This document shows positions 59,525 through 64,000 of a stretch of DNA of 64,000 nt, piece after piece. This stretch comes from Altererythrobacter sp. Root672. Its GTDB lineage: Bacteria > Pseudomonadota > Alphaproteobacteria > Sphingomonadales > Sphingomonadaceae. How positions within the stretch are numbered: the first letter of the stretch is position 1; every line of letters starts with the position of its first letter. The stretch is taken from contig NZ_LMHH01000001.1 in the NCBI RefSeq assembly GCF_001427865.1, forward strand, positions 1,674,001 through 1,738,000. Reading direction: 5' to 3'. Position numbers and translations under genes: made by a program. The notes beneath the pieces were generated by a model. The model was not told the origin of the DNA. It saw nothing but the letters and a program-made list of their open reading frames with translations, and did no database searches.

Positions 59525-60004
59525 TCAGGCTGCTGCGGAGCGATCCTCAGATAGATCTTCAATCTGTTCCTGACCGGATGGACCGACCCCAATCTCGATA
59601 CGACGAGGCTTCATAGCGTCAGGCACGACCCTTTTAAGGACAATGCCTAGCAGGCCGTCCTGCAACTTGGCCCCTTCGACTTGGATGAAGTCTGCGAGCT
59701 GGAAGTGTCGCTCGAACGGCCGGATCAGGATACCCTGGTGCAGGTATCGGCTCTGGTCCGTGCCCTCAGGGCGCTTGCCCGTGACTGTCAGCTGGTTCTG
59801 CCGGGCGACGACCGCGATGTCACTCGAAGTATAGCCGGGCACGGCAAGTGTGATCTGATAGCGATCTTCACCCTCAGCCGCGATATCGAAAGCTGGATAG
59901 CCGTCCCCGCCCTCGCCCCTCATCTCGGTCTCAAGCAGATCGAAGAGGCGATCAAAGCCGACGGTCGAGCGGCGATAGGGTGCAAAGTCAAAAGTGGTTC
60001 TCAT
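59525..60004 (-). CDS. Hsp20 family small heat-shock protein
   Basis: This is a 159-residue protein from the ATG at 60002-60004 behind AAGGAGG. The N-terminus RTTFDFAPYRRSTVGFDRLFD matches the IbpA group. The alpha-crystallin domain spans about 35-130 (FDIAAEGEDRYQITLAVPGY, GILIRPFERHFQLADF, LQDGLLGIVLKRVVP), including the G-x-L motif (DGLLGIVL). It is a holdase chaperone that keeps unfolding proteins soluble. No CIRCE or ROSE-type thermosensor is obvious in the short leader. Confidence 0.92.
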   Translation of the reverse strand: MRTTFDFAPYRRSTVGFDRLFDLLETEMRGEGGDGYPAFDIAAEGEDRYQITLAVPGYTSSDIAVVARQNQLTVTGKRPEGTDQSRYLHQGILIRPFERHFQLADFIQVEGAKLQDGLLGIVLKRVVPDAMKPRRIEIGVGPSGQEQIEDLSEDRSAAA

Positions 60005-60569
60005 CTCCAAATCCTCCTTGCGAAGCAATCTGGGCATGAGGCGCGCCGGGGCAAAAGAGCCGGCGCTCTCTATGTCCCACCGGACCCGAAATCGGCGCCC
60101 GGCGGAAAAAATCTAGTTCAACGATTTCGGCTTTCAAGGGGCGAGAAACACGAACAGGGAGCAAACGTGACCAAGGTCGGTCTGGCCAGCCGTTCATCTC
60201 CAACGGGATGCTCCGCAACCGGCAACCCCGACTCGATGAGCGCTAAAAAGATTTGAGGCCCTCGACCCGCCGAAAGCGCGAGGGGATGCGGTTCGGGCCT
60301 GTACGCATCAGTACTTTTCACCAAACCGCGCTCGATCTTCCATGCGCGGCCGCGCATGGAAGATCGAGCGCGCCTTTCCGGTCAGTTTCGGATCGGCAGC
60401 TGGTTCAGGCTATTCTTGCTTGGATCTGCGCTGGCGACGACTTTAATTGCCCCTGTCCAAAACTTGTCCATGCCGCGGGAACTCGCCCGGCTAGTTGTGT
60501 TCGCAACGCCAGGAACGCCAGTCAGATGAGCGCAATAGGTTTGCGGCAACCCGTTGACGATGCCGGACT
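60005..60569. other. Intergenic region with a long palindrome
   Basis: These 565 bases lie between hsp20 and the PAS kinase gene, both on the minus strand. They contain the 46-bp perfect palindrome at 60327-60372. A 29-codon frame from a GTG near 60167 has a fair ribosome site but no other support. No further gene is seen. Confidence 0.55.
60327..60372. repeat. 46-bp perfect palindrome
   Basis: Two 23-base arms match perfectly with no spacer; the centre is GCGGCCGC. As RNA it would form a very stable hairpin and could terminate transcription from either side. As DNA it could form a cruciform. Perfect spacerless palindromes are usually unstable, which makes it unusual. Confidence 0.85.
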
Positions 60570-62096
60570 TCATTTGCCCGAGCGGGAGGGTCGATTGAGC
60601 TCCAGATGGAATTCGGCCCCGCCACCTTCAGCGTTGACTGCCCACATGAACCCGCCGTTGGCCTCTACAAGCGTCCGGCTGAGCGGCAAGCCGATCCCTA
60701 GTCCCGTCCGATGGCCCCGCTGTCCCAATTCAAATATTCGACCGATTTCTTCGTCCCCTATACCCCGACCAAAGTCGCGCACGCATATCCTTATCCGGTT
60801 CTTGGGCAGGGCTCGGCTGGATACCAACAGTTCCTTTCGCACAGCGTCCTTCGCGGCCTGGGAAGCGTTCCGGAAGAGGTTAACCAGCACTTGTTCGAGC
60901 TGGATCTCGTCTGCCAGGACAGTGCCTGCATCTGGCGGAATGTCCTTTGTTATCGTCAGCTCGAATTGTGGGCAAGCCGAGAGCAAGGACACTGCGTGAT
61001 CGACCGCGTTGGAAATGGAGACTTCACGCAGGGTGGCCTCGCCGGTCCGTAATAGAGGCGTTGCTCGCCCGATAATGTTGCCCGCACGTTTAATCTGATC
61101 GATGCCGAGATTAAGCAGGGCGAAGGCCGGGTCATCCTCGCTGCTGGATTTCTTCAGCGAGCGTCGCGCGGCCGACAGGTAACTTGCGGCTGCGGCCAAA
61201 GGTTGATTGAGTTCATGGGCCAGCGTCATGGCCATCGTCCCCATCGCGTTGATCCGCGATTCATGCAGGGCTCGGTGTTTGAACCTGTCGCTGTCAGCCT
61301 TCATGTTGTGTTGATCGGTGACATCAACACCCGTGCAAAGAATTCCAATGGGTTTGCCCTGGGAGTTTTTGACCGGCTGGTAGATAAAGTCGATGTACTT
61401 GACTGGCTCGTCCGACCCGGAGTGAAATCGGACGGGCGTGTCGTTGCCGATGAAGGGCTCGCCAGTCCGCAGTACTTCCCTCAGCAAGGTCACAAATCCC
61501 TGCTCGACCGCCTCGGGAATAGCTTCTTCGACTGTCAGACCATCGAGTGGTCGAAAGCCGAAGAACTTGCGGAACGCGGTATTGACGAACTGGAGCCGGA
61601 GTTCCTCCCCACGGCCATAGGCCATCAGAACAGGCAGCTCTCCAAACAGTTGCTGCATTTGCCGCTTTTCAAAAAGCAGCCTCTGGCTCAAGGGCCGATC
61701 TTCAGTAGTCTCCTGGATGTCGATTAATACCCCACCGGCGCTCGCCGCCCTCCCGTACAAGGGCGTAAAAAAGGCATTGTAATGAAGCGGTACAGCCTGG
61801 CCCTGAACTTCGCGCACCAGCGAGACCTGAGCGCTCAACCGCTCGGTGCCCTGCAAGGATTGCACCAGGGATTCGCGGATTTGCGTCCACACATCGGGCA
61901 GCAGCGTCGCGAAGGTCTCGCCGTTGCGGTTCATGTCCATTAACGGGTCGAGATCTGCGTAAGCTTCATTGCAAAAGGCGTGGAAACGCGCACCCCAGAT
62001 CAGGATCTTGGGCGCTCCCGACCTGAGCAGGCCAGTGAGTATCTGCCCCAGCAGTTCGCCGTTCGGCAGTGACGCTGCCTTTTGCAGGAGGGTCAT
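60570..62096 (-). CDS. PAS sensor histidine kinase (FixL-like)
   Basis: This is a 508-residue cytosolic kinase without membrane segments. Two PAS-like domains are seen (about 25-130 and 150-265; FVNTAFRKFFGF, PVKYIDFIYQPVKN). The HisKA site is H294 in LAHELNQPLAAAASYL, the class found in FixL and DctB. ATPase motifs are ADEIQLEQVLVNLFRNASQA (N box), DFGRGIG (G1) and GLGIGLPLSRTLVE (G2). No heme-binding His context typical of true FixL is evident, so the ligand is unknown. It overlaps the response regulator gene by 4 bases, forming a two-component pair. Confidence 0.9.
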   Translation of the reverse strand: MTLLQKAASLPNGELLGQILTGLLRSGAPKILIWGARFHAFCNEAYADLDPLMDMNRNGETFATLLPDVWTQIRESLVQSLQGTERLSAQVSLVREVQGQAVPLHYNAFFTPLYGRAASAGGVLIDIQETTEDRPLSQRLLFEKRQMQQLFGELPVLMAYGRGEELRLQFVNTAFRKFFGFRPLDGLTVEEAIPEAVEQGFVTLLREVLRTGEPFIGNDTPVRFHSGSDEPVKYIDFIYQPVKNSQGKPIGILCTGVDVTDQHNMKADSDRFKHRALHESRINAMGTMAMTLAHELNQPLAAAASYLSAARRSLKKSSSEDDPAFALLNLGIDQIKRAGNIIGRATPLLRTGEATLREVSISNAVDHAVSLLSACPQFELTITKDIPPDAGTVLADEIQLEQVLVNLFRNASQAAKDAVRKELLVSSRALPKNRIRICVRDFGRGIGDEEIGRIFELGQRGHRTGLGIGLPLSRTLVEANGGFMWAVNAEGGGAEFHLELNRPSRSGK

Positions 62097-62701
62097 TTGA
62101 ACATCCCTTCGCCTGAGCTGCCGATGGCAAGAAGATCATGGAGCCGCTGGGCGCCCAGCTTCGCCATCATGCTCAGTCTGTAGGTCTCCACAGTGCGGTG
62201 GCTAAGCCCGAGACGCACCGCGATTGCCTTGCTGGTGTGACCCGCAACGACCCCGTCGAACACCTCCCGCTCTCGCGGGGTCAACTTATCCAATGCGCGG
62301 CGGTTCGCCTTTGAGCGAAGCGACCGTTGAATGGCCTCCGGCAGTCTTCGCGCGCACTCATTTACGGCAATTTCGAATTCCTCATCGGTGAACGGCTTTT
62401 GCAGGAAATCGACGGCTCCCAGTTTCATGGCCTGCACGGCGGCCGCAATGTCGCCATGTCCCGTAATGACGACGGTGGGCCACAAGCAGTCGCGCTCGTG
62501 CATCGCAGCAAGAAGATCGAGCCCCGAAACGTCAGGCATTCGCAGATCCACGATAACCGCGCCTGGCTCAAGAAATGGCAGGTCATCAAGAAAATCAGCG
62601 GCGCCCGCGAACGGCCGTGCGGCGAGATCCATGGAGCGGCAGAGCATGACCAAGGCCTGGCGAACGTGTGTATCATCGTCGATGATGTAAATGGGCAGCA
62701 C
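62093..62701 (-). CDS. FixJ-type response regulator
   Basis: This is a two-domain regulator, 202 residues from the GTG at 62701 (GGAG 10 bases upstream); a GTG at 62758 would add an Arg/Ser-rich stretch before the receiver. The receiver has D8-D10, phospho-acceptor D52 in AVIVDLRMPDVSG, T in VITGHGD and K in FLQKPF. The C-terminal LuxR-type helix-turn-helix (LTPREREVFDGVVAGHTSKA, then GLSHRTVETY) binds DNA. It is the partner of the PAS kinase. Target genes are not evident. Confidence 0.88.
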   Translation of the reverse strand: MLPIYIIDDDTHVRQALVMLCRSMDLAARPFAGAADFLDDLPFLEPGAVIVDLRMPDVSGLDLLAAMHERDCLWPTVVITGHGDIAAAVQAMKLGAVDFLQKPFTDEEFEIAVNECARRLPEAIQRSLRSKANRRALDKLTPREREVFDGVVAGHTSKAIAVRLGLSHRTVETYRLSMMAKLGAQRLHDLLAIGSSGEGMFK

Positions 62702-62904
62702 TGTCTGACGGGCTCCGCGAGATGCTCTAGCAACGCGGGAGCCGCTAGCATGTGCCACGAGGGGCCGACCCTCGTAGCACTACGGAGTGCGATAACGATA
62801 GGACTCTCACGGTATCGTTCTGTGAATATTACCTAAAATGCCAATGGCGCATTGAACCTCCCATGTTCGAAGCCGCATCCATGCGGCATCAGTTTGGGGG
62901 AAAG

Positions 62905-63066
62905 ATGGAAAGGTACAGAGCAGACCTGCTGGATTCGCGCGGACGGAGCATCGCCTTTGTAGAGCTGTCGGCGGCGGGGCACCGCGACGCGGCGCAACAG
63001 GCCGCAACCCGTCTACCGACCTGGCCGGGCGTTACGTTACTGTTGTCCGAGCTATCCCCCAATTGA
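62905..63066 (+). CDS. Small hypothetical protein
   Basis: This is a 53-residue protein from the ATG at 62905, preceded by GGGGGAAAG. It reads MERYRADLLDSRGRSIAF, then VELSAAGHRDAAQQAAT, WPGVTLLLSEL: strand-helix-strand, similar in plan to the small protein at 58967-59215. No family is recognised. Confidence 0.5.
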   Translation: MERYRADLLDSRGRSIAFVELSAAGHRDAAQQAATRLPTWPGVTLLLSELSPN

Positions 63067-63161
63067 GCATGCGGTTGGCACCCCGCCGGCCGAAGCGTCT
63101 GCCCTGAGGGGACGGCCGCTAGGCGGACTCAACCTTGATCACTCTTTCTGGAACGCCCCCT

Positions 63162-64000
63162 ATGCTCAAGATCGCCGGTCCGTCCGCCTTCGTCGACGCG
63201 TTGCAGAGCGTCTGCGATGCCAGGGGAGATTGCATCAAGCTCATAGGGTTGGACGGCCGGATCGAATACATCAACACGCCTGGTCTCAAGACCCTGGAAT
63301 TTGATAGCCTGGGCTCGTTGATCGGCCGTGCCTGGGCCGATCTGTGGCCCGACGCGGCCAAGGGCCACATTGGCGATGCCCTGGAACGGTCCCGCGCTGG
63401 TGAGGGCCATCGCTTTTCTGCATTCTGCCCCACCGCAAAAGGAACCCTGCGCTGGTGGGACGTGCTCGTTTCGCCGGTCCGCAACGAGCGCGGAGAGGTG
63501 GTTCGAAGCGTGGCGATATCGCGTGACATAACGCGCGAGCATACAATTGCTGAACAACTGCGATGGGCCTGCGACCACGATGCTCTGACTGAGCTTCCCA
63601 ATCGCCGTGCCTTCGAAAGACATCTCCAAGACGCGACGATGCGAGCGAGTAAATCCGGATCGCGGGTCGGATTGCTGCTGATCGATCTCGATCACTTCAA
63701 GCACGTGAACGACACACTTGGGCACGTTGCAGGCGACCACTTGCTAAGGGTGTTCTCGTCCCGGCTCAAGCGGCGACTCCGCGCAACGGACTTCGTGGCC
63801 CGCATCGGCGGGGATGAATTTGCCGTCATTGTCGAAGAATGTGCCCACGACGACCAGTTGCGCGCGACCGGCGAGGCGATCGGAAGCGAACTGAGGAAGG
63901 CGATCCGATACGAGCATCGCACGATCAACATCGGGTGCAGCTTTGGGGGTGCGGTCTTTCCTCGGGATGCCGAGGAGGCGAGGGATCTTTTGCGAAACGC
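63162..64000 (+). CDS. PAS-GGDEF diguanylate cyclase (3' end outside window)
   Basis: The frame starts at the ATG at 63162 (in-frame TTG at 63135 possible) and stays open to the window edge, 279 codons. Residues 1-130 are a PAS domain (IKLIGLDGRIEYINTPGLKTL, WWDVLVSPVRNERGEV, ISRDITRE). The cyclase domain follows: DHDALTELPNRRAFERHL, LLLIDLDHFKHVNDTLGH, and the active site RIGGDEFAV, intact. It would make cyclic di-GMP. A following EAL domain, common in this arrangement, cannot be excluded. It is transcribed away from the FixL/FixJ-like pair. Confidence 0.9.
   Translation, partial: MLKIAGPSAFVDALQSVCDARGDCIKLIGLDGRIEYINTPGLKTLEFDSLGSLIGRAWADLWPDAAKGHIGDALERSRAGEGHRFSAFCPTAKGTLRWWDVLVSPVRNERGEVVRSVAISRDITREHTIAEQLRWACDHDALTELPNRRAFERHLQDATMRASKSGSRVGLLLIDLDHFKHVNDTLGHVAGDHLLRVFSSRLKRRLRATDFVARIGGDEFAVIVEECAHDDQLRATGEAIGSELRKAIRYEHRTINIGCSFGGAVFPRDAEEARDLLRN

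Noticed and set aside
30951-64000. Integrase or transposase gene for the island
   Set aside because: None was found in the visible part; the integrase, if any, would lie beyond the right edge.

Overview
The window is GC-rich alphaproteobacterial DNA and looks like a member of the Sphingomonadales (sphingomonad or erythrobacter type). The grounds are gene content and family resemblance: large TonB-dependent receptors of the Xanthomonas/Caulobacter type, a SapC / cupin (Pass1-like) / tryptophan-halogenase-like trio, LacI-type operators, DUF6644/DUF6152/PQQ-propeller neighbours, and GGAAC-N16/17-GTT promoters of the alphaproteobacterial general stress sigma factor EcfG. No similarity search was run, so family names rest on recognised motifs and gene context.

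Layout. (1) 1-4757: two DUF6644 membrane proteins on the minus strand, divergent from a secreted PQQ-type beta-propeller, a secreted protein of unknown function and a DUF6152 protein, closed by a strong terminator. (2) 4875-20734: a carbohydrate-scavenging locus. It has a stand-alone response regulator, a 1027-residue TonB-dependent receptor behind paired LacI-like operators, SapC, a cupin-like protein, a tryptophan-halogenase-like flavoenzyme, a membrane alpha/beta hydrolase, two GH3 enzymes, a carboxylesterase and a LacI regulator with its own operators. (3) 20940-26609, minus strand: a compact five-gene operon plus a LuxR-type regulator. It has the order and parts of a Fap-type functional amyloid system: Asn/Ser-rich repeat fibre protein, small relative, C39-peptidase lipoprotein, protein with a Gly-Gly motif, and coiled-coil outer-membrane barrel. 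This is the most interesting system in the window. (4) 27086-30858: an aromatic-aldehyde dehydrogenase and a BtuB-like receptor. The receptor's upstream region shares a promoter-like element with the DUF6644 operon.

(5) At 30927-30950 lies a bare 3' end of a tRNA-Ser, which I read as the left attachment site of an integrated genomic island. Everything to its right (31496-64000) is an accessory stress and signalling region: phospholipase D-like protein, TMEM175-type channel, NAD(P)HX dehydratase, histidine phosphatase, DUF4142 lipoprotein, HPII-type catalase, SDR, Zn-alcohol dehydrogenase with SRPBCC partner, hemerythrins, a 749-residue alpha/alpha-toroid-like protein, exonuclease III, ferritin-like protein, GtrA, GT4 plus GH13, a double-domain KaiC with a hybrid histidine kinase, Hsp20, a FixL/FixJ-like pair, a PAS-GGDEF protein cut by the window edge, and many tiny proteins (DUF3606, DUF6894, single-helix membrane peptides) that short-ORF filters miss.

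Three island genes look damaged or oddly built: a hemerythrin with two compensating frameshifts, the hybrid kinase with a one-base insertion in a G run, and a DUF4142 lipoprotein whose only well-placed start codon is ACG. Either the island is decaying or the assembly carries indel errors.
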